NCBI RefSeq assembly: GCF_019204005.1
Contig: NZ_JAGSPA010000002.1
Location: 62,001-126,000 of the forward strand
Source of the DNA: Pacificimonas pallii
Lineage (GTDB): Bacteria > Pseudomonadota > Alphaproteobacteria > Sphingomonadales > Sphingomonadaceae
DNA: 64,000 nucleotides
Direction of reading: 5' to 3'
Under the pieces are notes generated by a model. It searched no databases. It saw nothing but the letters and a program-made list of their open reading frames with translations, and was not told where the DNA came from. This document shows, one piece after another, positions 9,543 through 19,435 of this stretch (positions are counted from its first letter, which is position 1; each line of letters starts with the position of its first letter). The position numbers and the translations under genes were made by a program.

Positions 9543-9799
9543 AGCGTAGGGCTGGTCCTTCCGGCCATTTTCCACAGCTGGTACGCCCGGACCCCTGCCT
9601 CAGGCTCGTCTTTTCATTGCTGGAAAGCCGCAGCCATGCGCGATATTGTCCCTGACCCCGATGGCCTTGTCCATCGCGAGGCAGAAGGGGCCATCGTGCC
9701 GATGGCGCGGATCATGATTATGCCGTGACGCTGGAGAAGCCGGTGGAAGCGACCCGGATCTGCGGTCGCTGGTGCGCGGGCGAAAAAGGGCGAGGCCGC

Positions 9800-10732
9800 C
9801 TAGTCGAACAGGCTGCTGACCGAGCTTTCGTCGGCGATGCGGCGAATGGCTTCGCCGAGGAGGGGGGCGATGGTAAGCTTGCGGACGCCGTTGCTGGACG
9901 CATCGGCCGACAGCTGGATCGAGTCGGTAATGACGAGCTCCTCCAGAACCGAGTTCTGCACACGGGCAACGGCGCCGCCGGAAAGAACGCCGTGGGTGCA
10001 GTAGGCGAGCGCCTTTGAGGCACCCGCCTCTGTCAGGGCGGCGGCGGCGTTGCACAGCGTACCTGCGGAATCGACAATGTCATCGATAAGGATGCAGAAG
10101 CGGCCGTCGACGTCGCCGATGATGTTCATAACTTCGGATTCGCCAGCGCGTTCGCGGCGTTTGTCGACGATGGCGAGGGGGGCGTTGTCGAGGCGCTTGG
10201 CCAGCGCGCGGGCGCGCACGACGCCGCCGACATCGGGACTGACGATGGTCAGGTTTCCGATATCGAAACGCGCCTTGATGTCCTCCGCCATGACGGGCGC
10301 GCCATAAAGATTGTCCGTGGGGATATCGAAGAAGCCCTGTATCTGGCCGGCGTGCAGGTCCACGGACAGCACGCGGTCAGCACCCGCGGTGGTGATCAGA
10401 TTGGCGACGAGTTTCGCCGAAATCGGCGTTCGCGGGCCGGGCTTCCGATCCTGCCGCGCATAGCCATAATAAGGAACAACCGCGGTGATACGCCGCGCCG
10501 ACGAGCGTTTCAGCGCGTCGATCATGATCAGCAGTTCCATCAGATTGTCGTTCGCCGGTGCGGGCGTCGACTGGATGACGAAGACGTCCTCGCCGCGAAC
10601 ATTCTCGTGGATTTCCACGAAGACTTCCTCATCCGCGAACCGGCGCACACTGGCATCCGTAAGCGGCATTTCAAGATAGGAAGCAATGTCTTCCGCCAGT
10701 GGCAGGTTGGCGTTGCCGGTCATGATCTTCAT
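9800..10732 (-). CDS. prs: Ribose-phosphate pyrophosphokinase
   Basis: Makes phosphoribosyl pyrophosphate from ribose 5-phosphate and ATP, feeding purine, pyrimidine, histidine and NAD synthesis. The 310-residue length is typical. Visible motifs are the ATP-site region [18 protein letters not shown], the metal-binding [16 protein letters not shown], the flexible loop [11 protein letters not shown] and the PRPP loop [12 protein letters not shown]. It starts at the ATG at 10732 and is divergent from the dodecin gene. Confidence 0.97.
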   Translation of the reverse strand: MKIMTGNANLPLAEDIASYLEMPLTDASVRRFADEEVFVEIHENVRGEDVFVIQSTPAPANDNLMELLIMIDALKRSSARRITAVVPYYGYARQDRKPGPRTPISAKLVANLITTAGADRVLSVDLHAGQIQGFFDIPTDNLYGAPVMAEDIKARFDIGNLTIVSPDVGGVVRARALAKRLDNAPLAIVDKRRERAGESEVMNIIGDVDGRFCILIDDIVDSAGTLCNAAAALTEAGASKALAYCTHGVLSGGAVARVQNSVLEELVITDSIQLSADASSNGVRKLTIAPLLGEAIRRIADESSVSSLFD

Positions 10733-10928
10733 AGGTACGCGGGTTCCCTATTGGCGGCGGTGCCGACTCGAACGGCCCCCCTGTGCGGTCCCTCGCCTAA
10801 CCGCGCGCGGGATTCGCAGCAACGCATGACGTGACAAAATTATGTCTAATCGTGATCGGCACGAGCGGACCTTTTCGCCATCCGTGCGTTATATTCGTGG
10901 AAATCACGGAAAAAGAGGAAACGCGTCC

Positions 10929-11141
10929 ATGTCAGATAATGTCTATGCCATCACCGAACTCGTCGGCACGTCGGAAACCAGCGTCGATGACGCCATTCGC
11001 GGCGCCGTACGGCGGGCATCGAAGACGCTGAAAAACCTCGACTGGTTCGAGATGACGAGCATTCGCGGGCATATTGTCGATGGCGAGGTCCAGCATTTCC
11101 AGGTGGGTGTGAAGATCGGTTTCCGTCACGAAAGCCAATAG
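10929..11141 (+). CDS. Dodecin family flavin-binding protein
   Basis: A 70-residue dodecin. These proteins assemble into hollow dodecamers that bind and buffer flavins (or CoA). The sequence has the family pattern: ELVGTSETSVDDAI, then RASKTLKNLDWFEM with the aromatic residue that stacks on the flavin, then QVGVKIGFR. The ATG at 10929 is taken because homology starts at MSDNVYAI; 29 codons open upstream are not family-like. It lies divergent from prs. Confidence 0.9.
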   Translation: MSDNVYAITELVGTSETSVDDAIRGAVRRASKTLKNLDWFEMTSIRGHIVDGEVQHFQVGVKIGFRHESQ

Positions 11142-11240
11142 CGCGGCGTTGGCGGCGGCGTTGGAGCTGGCGGGGACGTCGGTGGCGGCGCAGGAAGGTG
11201 GGCCTTTGCCTACGCGCCGTCTCCGCGATAGGAGTGACTG

Positions 11241-12743
11241 ATGTTATCTCCCGCAGAACTGGCCGACGACGCGCTGTCAAAAGAGATCGAGGCCGAGCGT
11301 ATTGCCGTTCTGGAGGCGCTCGATGTCCTCGATACGAGCGCCGAGCCCGGTCCGGACAAGGCGGCCAGGGCGATGGCGCTCGCTTTCGATGCGCCGGTCG
11401 CCTTCGTATCGCTGGTCGACCGGGACCGGCAATGGTTCAAGGCGAGCTATGGCTCCGAGCTGCGTGAGACACCGCGCAATATATCCTTTTGCACGCACGC
11501 CGTCCAAGTGCCGGACGAGGTCATGATCGTCCCCGACGCGCGGGAGGACGCGCGGTTTGTGAACAACCCGCTGGTGACCGGGGAAGCGCAGGTTCGATTT
11601 TACGCAGGTGCGCCCATCATCATTCAGGGGCACGCCATTGGCAGTCTGTGCGTCATCGACAATGTTCCAAGACATGATACGCCGGAGCGGCTGATTTCGA
11701 TGCTGCGCGAAATGGCCGATGTCGTCGCGCTCAGTCTTGAAAGCCGCCTTTTGAAGGACCGGGCCGACCGGGCCGAGGCCGATAAGCGACTGGTGAACGA
11801 GCGCATGGCATTCGCGCTGGATGTCGCCGACATGACCATCTGGAGCTGGGACCTGGAGACCGACCGGATGGTTAATTTCGGACGCGGCCGGTCACGCGAC
11901 GCAAAACAGGAATTTTCCGTCGAAGAGTTTATCGACGCCGTTGTGCCCGAGGACAGGGACGGCGTTCGGGCGGCCCTGTCGGAGGCAAGGCGCGACGGGT
12001 CGGAATATCACGCGGAATACCGCATGATCGCGGCGCCGGAGATCTGGATGATGTCGGAGGGCCATGCCGTCGAACATGCCGCTGACGGTGCGGTCATGCA
12101 GGTGACCGGGGTCGAAACGAATATCACGGTGCAGAAACGCCATGAGATGCTGCTGGAAACCACGGCGCAGGAGATGCGTCACCGGGTGAACAATCTGATC
12201 GGTCTGGCGGATGCGCTGGCCGGGCGGACGGCGCGTGAGACGGATTCTGTCGATGATTTTCTCACGCTGTATCGCTCGCGCCTGCAGGCGCTGGCGCGAA
12301 CGCAGAAGATGCTGCTGTCGGGTGAAGGACAGGCGAAACTGACAGGTTTGATCGAGGCGGTCATCGAACCGTTCCGGCGCAAGGACCGCTCGGTGATGAC
12401 GCTGGACCTGCCAGACCTGAAGGTCAGAAACGCCATGACGCAGGTTCTGACGCTGGTGTTCCACGAACTGACGACGAACGCGTTGAAATATGGCGCGCTC
12501 CGCTGGCCCACCGGTGCCGTTCACCTGAAGGGGGCGGTCGTCGATGACCGCCTGCAGATCACATGGAGCGAGTTTACCAATAGCACCGGCGACGTCTCGC
12601 CGCTGGAAGACTATGTGGAGATCACGTCGTCGCAGCGCGGCAGGTCGATCGTCGACCGGATGGTGCAGGCGCAGGGCGGTACGATCTCGTTCGATTTTCG
12701 TGAAAGCGGCCTCGTCGTACAGCTTGACCTGCCGCAGGATTGA
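11241..12743 (+). CDS. GAF-PAS sensor histidine kinase, HWE family
   Basis: A 500-residue soluble sensor kinase. The N-terminal GAF domain covers about residues 18-170 and has no transmembrane segment. A short coiled coil leads to a PAS domain (about 190-300). The HWE-type dimerisation/phosphoacceptor box is MRHRVNNLI near residue 312. The ATPase domain has the HWE landmarks: a His in the N-box FHELTTNALKYGAL and a W-x-E in ITWSEF. Such kinases often act in the alphaproteobacterial general stress response, but no response regulator, phyR or nepR lies nearby. An AGGAGTG ribosome site precedes the ATG. Confidence 0.88.
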   Translation: MLSPAELADDALSKEIEAERIAVLEALDVLDTSAEPGPDKAARAMALAFDAPVAFVSLVDRDRQWFKASYGSELRETPRNISFCTHAVQVPDEVMIVPDAREDARFVNNPLVTGEAQVRFYAGAPIIIQGHAIGSLCVIDNVPRHDTPERLISMLREMADVVALSLESRLLKDRADRAEADKRLVNERMAFALDVADMTIWSWDLETDRMVNFGRGRSRDAKQEFSVEEFIDAVVPEDRDGVRAALSEARRDGSEYHAEYRMIAAPEIWMMSEGHAVEHAADGAVMQVTGVETNITVQKRHEMLLETTAQEMRHRVNNLIGLADALAGRTARETDSVDDFLTLYRSRLQALARTQKMLLSGEGQAKLTGLIEAVIEPFRRKDRSVMTLDLPDLKVRNAMTQVLTLVFHELTTNALKYGALRWPTGAVHLKGAVVDDRLQITWSEFTNSTGDVSPLEDYVEITSSQRGRSIVDRMVQAQGGTISFDFRESGLVVQLDLPQD

Positions 12744-12830
12744 TTTCTTTACGAACGCCGACGAAGTCCCCTATTGGGACGACGTTGAGCGACACGCCTC
12801 GTGCCAGATATATGGAGCAAGACCCAACCG

Positions 12831-14099
12831 ATGCAGAGCCTCCTGAAACGCGTTGAGAAGGCCGTCGTGCTGAAGCCAAGGTCCGCGCTGAGGGATTTTG
12901 TCAGAACCGAGTCCGCAGGCGGTATCGTCCTGATGGTTTCGGCGGTGCTGGCAATCCTGGTCGCCAATTCGCCCTTCGCCGATGAATATTTCGGCGCGCT
13001 GAAGACATATATTGGCGGTTTTGACTTTACTCCGCGCGGCGAAGCTGAAGGCATAAAGTTCAAGGGGTTGAGCCTTGAACACTGGATCAATGACGGCCTG
13101 ATGGCGATCTTCTTCCTGCTGGTCGGCCTGGAAGTGAAACGCGAAATGCTGGATGGCCAGCTGTCCACGTGGGAGCGGCGCATATTGCCGGGCGCAGCGG
13201 CTGCGGGGGGCATGGTGTTCCCGGCGTTGATTTTCGTGGCGCTGAACATTGGTGAGCCGACGCTGCGCGGCTGGGCCATTCCGGCGGCGACGGACATCGC
13301 CTTCGCGCTTGGCGTGCTGGCGCTGCTGGGAAAGCGGGTGCCGGGATCACTGAAGATTTTCCTGACGGCGGTTGCGATTATCGACGACCTTGGCGCGATC
13401 ATCATCATTGCGCTGTTCTACACGAGTGAACTGAATATTGCGGCGCTGGTGCTGGCAGCGGCGCTGCTGGGCGTGCTGGCGTTTCTGAACAGGCAGAATG
13501 TGAGGAGCCTGATACCCTATCTGATCATCGGCGTTGTCGTCTGGGTGCTGATGCTGGTTTCGGGCGTGCATGCCACGCTCGCGGGTGTCGCGGTCGCGCT
13601 GACCATCCCGCTGACGACGGCGCCCGGCACGCCGGACAGCGTGGAATCGCCGCTGCATAAACTGGAACACGCCATCGCACCCTATGTGGCGTTTCTGGTC
13701 GTTCCGATCTTCGGCTTTGCGAATGCGGGCCTTAGTTTCGACGGGTTGAAGCTCAGCATGCTGACGGACCCGCTGGTGCTTGGCATTGCGCTTGGCCTGT
13801 TTGTCGGCAAACAGATCGGTGTGTTTGGCGTGATGTGGGTGCTCGAAAAGCTCGATATCGTCGATTATCCTGTCAACGCGTCGACGGCGCAGGTTTACGG
13901 CGTGGCGCTGTTGTGTGGCATCGGCTTCACGATGAGTCTGTTCATCGGCAATCTGGCCTTTACGGACGCCTATTATATATCCGAGGTGAAGATCGGCGTG
14001 CTGCTGGGATCCATGGTGTCCGGTATCGTCGGCGCCGCCGTCCTCATATTGGCAAAGCCGAAAAGGCAAGAGGTCGACGCGGAAACGGCTGAGGCATGA
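12831..14099 (+). CDS. nhaA: Na+/H+ antiporter NhaA
   Basis: Inner-membrane antiporter that expels Na+ in exchange for protons, giving salt and alkaline-pH tolerance. The protein is about 422 residues with 11-12 membrane helices. It shows the conserved [17 protein letters not shown] helix, the unwound-helix signature [10 protein letters not shown] and the paired ion-binding aspartates in [11 protein letters not shown]. The start is either the ATG at 12831 or an in-frame GTG at 12801; the ATG is preferred but the ribosome site (GGAG) is somewhat distant. The stop overlaps the next gene by four bases (ATGA). Confidence 0.95.
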   Translation: MQSLLKRVEKAVVLKPRSALRDFVRTESAGGIVLMVSAVLAILVANSPFADEYFGALKTYIGGFDFTPRGEAEGIKFKGLSLEHWINDGLMAIFFLLVGLEVKREMLDGQLSTWERRILPGAAAAGGMVFPALIFVALNIGEPTLRGWAIPAATDIAFALGVLALLGKRVPGSLKIFLTAVAIIDDLGAIIIIALFYTSELNIAALVLAAALLGVLAFLNRQNVRSLIPYLIIGVVVWVLMLVSGVHATLAGVAVALTIPLTTAPGTPDSVESPLHKLEHAIAPYVAFLVVPIFGFANAGLSFDGLKLSMLTDPLVLGIALGLFVGKQIGVFGVMWVLEKLDIVDYPVNASTAQVYGVALLCGIGFTMSLFIGNLAFTDAYYISEVKIGVLLGSMVSGIVGAAVLILAKPKRQEVDAETAEA

Positions 14100-14803
14100 A
14101 GCGGGCGATCGCGCTGCTGCTGGCGGCGATTTCAGGGTCGGCGACGGCGCAGCAGGCCGCCGAGGTGCCGGGCGATGCCCAGACATGGTTCGAAACCCGC
14201 GTGGAAGCGGCCGCGCCGCTCGCCCCCTCGCTCGCCGACCTGCGCGAAGAGGCGCTGTTCCGCGCGCGCTGGTCGACGACGATCCAGCCCTGTTCCGCGC
14301 CGCCCGAAAATCTGCGCCTCTTTGGACTGCGCCCGGCCATGGCGGACCGGCTGGTCACCAATGGCATGCTTGCCGACGCATTCCTGGGGGCCTGGACATT
14401 TTATGCGGAAACGGACTGCGCCGAGACGCCGCTGCTGCGCTATATGTACGTTCTGGAAAAGGATGGCAGCCACGTCTTGATGGTCGTCAACCGCGGCGAG
14501 ACCATCGCGACGCCGAGCATGATGCGCGAGACGAGCGCGGTCGCCGGGGCCGACGCCTTTGCGGCGGCGAAAGCGCGCCAGCCGGACTGCGATATCAAGA
14601 GCGTGGGCATGCGCGCCGCGCGCATCGATGCGACAGATCCCGGTTTGGGCCCGGAGATCGCCGGCACCCGCTTCACCGGTGGCTGGTCGGAAATCTGGGC
14701 GTTTCGCGCCTGCCAGCAGGATGTCGAGGTGCATGTGCGCTTCGATACCGACGGCAGGGGCGGAACGACCGCCCGTATCCAGAACACGCGGGTCGTCGGC
14801 TAG
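14096..14803 (+). CDS. Exported protein of unknown function downstream of nhaA
   Basis: A 235-residue protein with a signal peptide (residues 1-18, [18 protein letters not shown]) and a predicted periplasmic globular domain that contains several cysteines. It overlaps nhaA by four bases (ATGA), so translation is probably coupled. I do not recognise the family, and no catalytic motif stands out. Confidence 0.78.
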   Translation: MKRAIALLLAAISGSATAQQAAEVPGDAQTWFETRVEAAAPLAPSLADLREEALFRARWSTTIQPCSAPPENLRLFGLRPAMADRLVTNGMLADAFLGAWTFYAETDCAETPLLRYMYVLEKDGSHVLMVVNRGETIATPSMMRETSAVAGADAFAAAKARQPDCDIKSVGMRAARIDATDPGLGPEIAGTRFTGGWSEIWAFRACQQDVEVHVRFDTDGRGGTTARIQNTRVVG

Positions 14804-14847
14804 CATCCGCGTTTCCCGAATGACCACGGGCCGGGTATAAGGCGCCG

Positions 14848-16209
14848 ATGGATTTCATTTTCGCGCATCTGACGGCCGTGATCGTGACCTTCGGGGTGGT
14901 GATGGCGACAAGCCTGCTGCTGCGGCAGCGCCGTGCGCCGCAGGCGTCCATGGCATGGCTGCTCTCGATCCTGTTGCTGCCCTATATCGCGCTGCCGCTG
15001 TTCCTGCTGTTCGGGCTGAGCCGGACGAACCAGCAGAAGATGCTGCCCCAAATCAGCGCGAGCCAGGTACCGGCGGAACTGCCGCCGGGGCCAGCGGCGC
15101 CTCTCCTCGCAAGTTACCGGATTCCGTCCGTCTCGGAGGGGAACCGCCTGATATTCTATCCGGATGGCGAGGCGACATGGAACGAGCTGAACGCGATGAT
15201 CGCGCGCGCCGAGCGGTCCATCTGGTTGTCCACCTATGTCCTGCGGGATGGACCGGTCGGCGGCGCGGTACTCGAAGCGTTGTCGAAGCGGGCGCGGGAC
15301 GGTCTGGACGTCCGGATCATGGTGGATGCGGCGGGATCGCTGTTCCTGCCGGAAAGATCGCTTGCGCCTTTGCGAAAGGCGGGCGGGCATGCGATCCGCT
15401 TTTCGCCGCTATGGCGGCTGCCGTTTCGTGGACGGCCAAACCTGCGAAATCATCGCAAGGTGCTGCTTGTGGACGAGAAACAGGCGCTGGCGGGGGGATT
15501 TAACATTGCGCAGGAATATCTCGGGCCGGGGAGCGATGCGGCGCGCTGGCGGGAACTGGCGTTTCGTGTCGATGGGCCGGCGGCGCTGGATTATGCGGCG
15601 ATGTTCCGGTCGGACTGGGAAGATACGAGGGGCGCGGAACTGCCGCCGCCGCCTGCGCCGCTGCAACGCGCAGGCAATTCCGCCGTGCAATTGGTGCCAA
15701 GCGGACCCTATGCCGAGGGGCAGGTGCTTTTCGATCTGATCCTGTCAGTGATCTTCGCGGCGAAACGGCGTGTGTGGATCGTGACGCCCTATTTCATTCC
15801 CGATGAGGCGGTGGCGCGCGCGCTGGAGCTTGCCGCGCGGCGCGGGGTCGATGTCCGGGTGGTGGTGCCGGACCGGTCCAATCACCGCATCGCGGATTTC
15901 GCGCGCGGCGCCTATTTGCGGGAGCTTGGCGCGGCGGGGGTGAAGGTGTTCCGTTACAAGGTCGGCATGATCCACGGGAAGGCGATTATCGCCGACGACG
16001 CGGCGCTGGTCGGCTCCCCGAACCTTGATTTTCGCAGCCTGTTCCTGAACCGGGAATCGACGCTGGTGCTGTATCAGGAGGATGATATCGCCCAGGTCGC
16101 CGACTGGATCGACGGGCTGCGCGCGGCATCGAAGGAAGGCCCGCGCAAACTGGGCGTCATCAAGGAACATCTGGAAGGGGTTGCCCGGCTCGCGGCGCCG
16201 CTGCTTTAG
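14848..16209 (+). CDS. cls: Cardiolipin synthase (phospholipase D family)
   Basis: Condenses phosphatidylglycerol molecules to cardiolipin at the inner membrane. The 453-residue protein has two N-terminal membrane helices (about residues 1-24 and 33-55) and two PLD catalytic motifs: HRKVLLVD in the first half, and HGKAIIADD followed by GSPNLDFRS in the second. This arrangement matches ClsA-type enzymes. It lies 44 bp after an exported protein of unknown function, in line with nhaA, so the three may form one transcript. Confidence 0.92.
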   Translation: MDFIFAHLTAVIVTFGVVMATSLLLRQRRAPQASMAWLLSILLLPYIALPLFLLFGLSRTNQQKMLPQISASQVPAELPPGPAAPLLASYRIPSVSEGNRLIFYPDGEATWNELNAMIARAERSIWLSTYVLRDGPVGGAVLEALSKRARDGLDVRIMVDAAGSLFLPERSLAPLRKAGGHAIRFSPLWRLPFRGRPNLRNHRKVLLVDEKQALAGGFNIAQEYLGPGSDAARWRELAFRVDGPAALDYAAMFRSDWEDTRGAELPPPPAPLQRAGNSAVQLVPSGPYAEGQVLFDLILSVIFAAKRRVWIVTPYFIPDEAVARALELAARRGVDVRVVVPDRSNHRIADFARGAYLRELGAAGVKVFRYKVGMIHGKAIIADDAALVGSPNLDFRSLFLNRESTLVLYQEDDIAQVADWIDGLRAASKEGPRKLGVIKEHLEGVARLAAPLL

Positions 16210-16289
16210 GCCCCTCCCCAAAGGAAGGGGAAAGAGGTATGCCGCTTTGGCGTAGGACTGGGACTTTCACGTAACGGAGCAGCAAAGCC

Positions 16290-17066
16290 ATGACCATTCC
16301 CGCCCTTTTCGACATGACCGGTCAAACGGCTGTCATCACGGGGTCGAGCCGCGGTATCGGCAAGGCCATCGCCCACCGCATGGCCGAGCACGGCGCGAAC
16401 GTCGTGGTTTCCAGTCGCAAGATCGACGCCTGCGACGCGGCGGTCGCCGAGATCAACGAAGCGGTCGGCCGCGATGCGGCGATCGCCGCGGCGTGTAACA
16501 TCTCGTCAAAAGACGATCTGTCGAATCTGGTCGATACGGCGCGCGGCAAGTGGGGCCGGGTCGACGCACTGGTCTGCAATGCGGCATCGAATCCCTATTA
16601 TGGCCCGCTTGCGGAAATTGGCGATGAGCAGTTCACCAAGATCCTGCACAATAACATCATTTCCAATCACTGGCTGATCCAGCTGGTCGCGCCGGAAATG
16701 CGCGCGCGCAAGGATGGCAGCATCATTGTCGTGTCGTCCATTGGCGGCCTGAAGGCCTCCACGGTCATCGGTGCGTATAATATTTCCAAGGCGGCCGATC
16801 TGCAGCTGGTGCGCAATTATGCGGCGGAGCTGGGGCCCGACAATGTCCGCGTGAACGCCATCTGCCCCGGCCTGATCAAGACCGATTTTGCGCGCGCGCT
16901 GTGGGAGAACCCCGATACGCTGAAGATGGCGACGGCGCATTCTTCGCTGAAGCGCATCGGCGAACCCGACGAGATCGCCGGCATGGCCGTGTTCCTGGCG
17001 ACAAAGGCGGGTGCCTTTACCAGCGGGCAGGGCATGGTCATCGACGGCGGCGCGACCATCGTCTGA
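16290..17066 (+). CDS. SDR family NAD(P)-dependent oxidoreductase
   Basis: A 258-residue classical short-chain dehydrogenase/reductase. The cofactor-binding motif TGSSRGIG is at 17-24, NAAS at 97-100, and the catalytic residues are Ser150, Tyr163 and Lys167 (YNISK). The C-terminal FTSGQGMVIDGG motif is also standard. The substrate cannot be inferred. It lies 10 bp before a flavodoxin-like gene on the same strand and is probably cotranscribed with it. Confidence 0.92.
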   Translation: MTIPALFDMTGQTAVITGSSRGIGKAIAHRMAEHGANVVVSSRKIDACDAAVAEINEAVGRDAAIAAACNISSKDDLSNLVDTARGKWGRVDALVCNAASNPYYGPLAEIGDEQFTKILHNNIISNHWLIQLVAPEMRARKDGSIIVVSSIGGLKASTVIGAYNISKAADLQLVRNYAAELGPDNVRVNAICPGLIKTDFARALWENPDTLKMATAHSSLKRIGEPDEIAGMAVFLATKAGAFTSGQGMVIDGGATIV

Positions 17067-17076
17067 CAGTGGCTGG

Positions 17077-17574
17077 ATGACGATTCCCCGCCTCCTGATC
17101 GTCTGGCATTCCGCGACCGGCGGCACGCGCCAGATGGTGGAAGCGGCGCAGGCCGGTGCGCGTGAAGAAAAGGGCGCGGACGTGGCCGTCCGCGCGGCGC
17201 CCGATGCAACGCCTGAAGAGATGCTGGCGGCGGACGGCTATCTGTTCGCCGCGCCCGAGAACCTCGCTGCGATTGCGGGCGTGATGAAGTCATTTTACGA
17301 CCGCTGCTATTATCCGGTCCTGGGGCGCATCGAGGGGCGGCCCTACGCGCAGATGGTCTGTGCGGGATCGGACGGCGAGAACTGCGTGCGCCAGACCGCG
17401 CGCATCGCGAAGGGCTGGCGGCTGAAGGCGGTGGCCGAGCCGATCATCGTCTGCACCCATGCGCAAACGACCGAGGCGATCCTGGCGCAAAAAACGATCC
17501 CCGAGGCCGAGCTCACACGCTGCCGCGACATGGGGCAGGCGCTCGCCGCCGGACTGGCGATGGGGCTATTCTGA
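17077..17574 (+). CDS. Flavodoxin-like fold NAD(P)H-dependent oxidoreductase
   Basis: A 165-residue protein with a flavodoxin-type Rossmann fold. The phosphate-binding loop is HSATGGTRQMVEAA near residue 12, and a GYLFAAPENLAAIAGVMKSF segment resembles the FMN-binding loops of NADPH-dependent FMN reductases. The start at 17077 follows the SDR stop by 10 bp, and homology begins there. It may supply or use reduced flavin; the partner is unknown. Confidence 0.8.
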   Translation: MTIPRLLIVWHSATGGTRQMVEAAQAGAREEKGADVAVRAAPDATPEEMLAADGYLFAAPENLAAIAGVMKSFYDRCYYPVLGRIEGRPYAQMVCAGSDGENCVRQTARIAKGWRLKAVAEPIIVCTHAQTTEAILAQKTIPEAELTRCRDMGQALAAGLAMGLF

Positions 17575-17600
17575 GCGCGCGGGCCGCGCGCGCGCGGCAG

Positions 17601-18038
17601 TTAACGTTTCAGCATCACGTTCATGCGGGCGGTGGCAATGGGTTTGTCCGCATCGGACTGCCATGCGGTGACCTGCACGTTGACGACGCGGCGGCCCATG
17701 CGGACGATGGTGGCACGGGCATAGGTGTCCTCGGGCTGGCCCGCGCGCAGATAGTCGACGGTGACGTCGATCGGCTTGATCGCCGGAACCTTTTCCTCAT
17801 CGCGAAGGCTGTGAAGAAGCTGCGCGATGCTCGCGATTTCCATAAGGCCCGCGACGCTGCCACCGTGCAGGCGCGGCGGCTGCGGAGACCCGATCAGGGC
17901 TTTGGTAAAAGGCATGATGAGCGTGACGCCATCCTGGCCGACCGAGAATTGAAGGCCGAGAAATTCGGCATAGGGCAGTCCGGTCAGGACGCCTTCGCTG
18001 GCCGTGGACACGCCGCGGCTAAGATCGGTAAAGCTCAT
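17601..18038 (-). CDS. PaaI-family hotdog-fold thioesterase
   Basis: A 145-residue hotdog-fold protein of the acyl-CoA thioesterase/PaaI family, recognised from the LHGGSVAGLMEIAS helix (the HGG motif of the active-site turn) and the beta-strand VDYLRAG. It is the downstream member of a pair with the thioesterase at 18052, separated by 13 bp. Substrate unknown. Confidence 0.83.
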   Translation of the reverse strand: MSFTDLSRGVSTASEGVLTGLPYAEFLGLQFSVGQDGVTLIMPFTKALIGSPQPPRLHGGSVAGLMEIASIAQLLHSLRDEEKVPAIKPIDVTVDYLRAGQPEDTYARATIVRMGRRVVNVQVTAWQSDADKPIATARMNVMLKR

Positions 18039-18051
18039 GCGCCTGATACCG

Positions 18052-18495
18052 TCATGATTTCGATCCCGATGTCAGCATGAAGCAGCCCGCCATCAGCGCA
18101 ATCGGGTCCTCGCGCTCGCCGTCATGGGCGTAACCGCGTACGAACGCGATGGAGCGGGTGAGCTTGTGCACCTTGGAATACCCGTAGACGGTCTCGCCGG
18201 GATTGGCAGGGCGCAGATAGTCGAGGCGAAGGTCCACCGTGGCAACGGGCGCGGGAATTTTGCGCGCGGCCTGTACCGAGAACCCGCCGACGGAATCCAT
18301 CAGGGTAAAGACGGCGCCCGACGCGATGACGCCCTTCTCGCCGTCGGGAGCGGGATAGGCGACGAGCTTTTCCTGCCAGGGGAGGCTGAGTTCGGCCCAG
18401 TCCCGGCCGACGCCGCTATAGCCTATGCCAAGTTCCCGGATGTGCGGGATGAATTTCATGAACTGGTCGATGACCGGTTTCATGACAATGTTCAC
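18052..18495 (-). CDS. Hotdog-fold thioesterase, paralogue of the downstream gene
   Basis: A 147-residue hotdog-fold protein with the pattern IASGAVFTLMDSVGGF in place of the HGG turn and RLDYLRPANPGE in the central strand. The start is a GTG at 18495 that overlaps the sufE stop (GTGA), with an in-frame ATG at 18483 as the alternative. The overlap suggests translational coupling with sufE. Together with the gene at 17601 it makes a tandem thioesterase pair, probably acting on acyl-CoA or a related thioester. Confidence 0.82.
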   Translation of the reverse strand: MNIVMKPVIDQFMKFIPHIRELGIGYSGVGRDWAELSLPWQEKLVAYPAPDGEKGVIASGAVFTLMDSVGGFSVQAARKIPAPVATVDLRLDYLRPANPGETVYGYSKVHKLTRSIAFVRGYAHDGEREDPIALMAGCFMLTSGSKS

Positions 18496-18899
18496 GCGGC
18501 CAGCCTTTTGGCGGTTTCCTGCACAAGGGCGATCATATTGGGGATGCCCTGTGTGCGGTTTGACGACAGGTGTTTGTCGAGCGCGAAGGGCTTCAGCCGG
18601 CCGGCGATGTCGATCTGGCGAACCTCGGCGGCGCTCCGGTCCTGCACCAGCGTCAGGATGAGAGCGACAATGCCCTTTGTGATGGCGGCGTTACTGTCGG
18701 CGAGAAAGCGGAGAGCGCCCGCTTTCGCGCTGACGGGATAGACCCAGACATCGGCGCTGCACCCGCGAACTTTTGTGGCGTCGGTCTTGAGGGCATCCGG
18801 CATCTCCTCAAGGTCTTTGCCAAGGTCGATCAGAAGCCGGTAGCGGTCGTCGGGTTCGAGGATTTCCCAATCCTCTTCAATACGGTCGAAATCGTTCAT
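18492..18899 (-). CDS. sufE: SufE family Fe-S cluster assembly protein
   Basis: Accepts persulfide sulfur from a SufS-type cysteine desulfurase and passes it to the SufBCD scaffold. The 135-residue length, the active Cys47 in KVRGCSADVWV and the C-terminal HLSSNRTQGIPNM motif are diagnostic. No other suf gene is present in the window. It lies 47 bp downstream of the Psp-like gene array on the same strand, so read-through from the Psp operon is possible but not shown. Confidence 0.92.
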   Translation of the reverse strand: MNDFDRIEEDWEILEPDDRYRLLIDLGKDLEEMPDALKTDATKVRGCSADVWVYPVSAKAGALRFLADSNAAITKGIVALILTLVQDRSAAEVRQIDIAGRLKPFALDKHLSSNRTQGIPNMIALVQETAKRLAA

Positions 18900-18946
18900 G
18901 CCCGCCTAGGTGCGTCGTCAGGCGCGCGGGGTCAACCATGATGCGG

Positions 18947-19192
18947 CTAAAGATCGACCCCGGCGGCGATGGCCTCGAGCTTGCGGACGCGTTCCTTCAG
19001 GTCGGCGACCTCGATACGGTTCATCGGGTTGCCGCTGGGAACATCGCCGAATTCGGCGTCCGCGCCGCGCGCGATCTGCGCCTGTTTCAGCTCCAGCCAG
19101 CCTCGCCAGCTCCAGGCGGCGAGGCCCGAAATCAGCGCCGCGCAGGCAAAGGCCGTCGCGGCGATGACGATGGTGGTGTGAAGGTCCGGCAT
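18947..19192 (-). CDS. PspB-like small membrane coiled-coil protein, copy 1 (truncated motif)
   Basis: An 81-residue protein with an N-terminal membrane helix (about residues 6-26) and a C-terminal coiled coil ending in LKERVRKLEAIAAGVDL. It resembles copy 4 (19777-20064): both have WLxLKxxQ after the helix. It stops shortly after the LEAIA part of the shared motif and lacks the following RLSxEIDxL segment. It is the last of five consecutive small genes downstream of pspC. A GGAAAGGA ribosome site precedes the ATG. Function unknown; association with the Psp membrane complex is inferred from position and motif. Confidence 0.72.
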   Translation of the reverse strand: MPDLHTTIVIAATAFACAALISGLAAWSWRGWLELKQAQIARGADAEFGDVPSGNPMNRIEVADLKERVRKLEAIAAGVDL

Positions 19193-19196
19193 GTGA

Positions 19197-19433
19197 TCAG
19201 TCCTTTCCGTTATCATCCAGCGCGTCGATCTGGTCCGACAGTCGGCGCGTCTTGTCCGTGGCAATGCGTTCCAGCGTTTCTATGCGCTGTTTCAATTCCA
19301 TGATTTCAGTCTTCAGGGCCTGCTTCTCACCGCGCTCCGCAGGCATCTCGTCAGCGCGCCTCTGGCGCTTCATGATGATTCCGCCGACCATGGCGATCAG
19401 CACGATGAGGACGGCGGCAGACCAAGACCCCAT
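19197..19433 (-). CDS. PspB-like small membrane coiled-coil protein, copy 2
   Basis: A 78-residue protein with an N-terminal membrane helix (about residues 4-21), a basic stop-transfer stretch KRQRR and a coiled coil ending in the shared motif RIETLERIATDKTRRLSDQ. The order of membrane helix, basic residues, coiled coil and RIxxLExI resembles PspB. It is separated by only 2-4 bases from its neighbours, consistent with one polycistronic message. Confidence 0.75.
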   Translation of the reverse strand: MGSWSAAVLIVLIAMVGGIIMKRQRRADEMPAERGEKQALKTEIMELKQRIETLERIATDKTRRLSDQIDALDDNGKD

Positions 19434-19435
19434 GA

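Noticed and set aside
9543-9799. A short plus-strand frame starting at 9637 between the ydcH-like gene and prs
   Set aside because: About 30 codons, no ribosome site and no recognisable features. I treat the 257-bp region as non-coding.
16212-16232. C-run/G-run hairpin after the cardiolipin synthase gene
   Set aside because: The stem has a mismatch and no T run follows, so it is not supported as a terminator.
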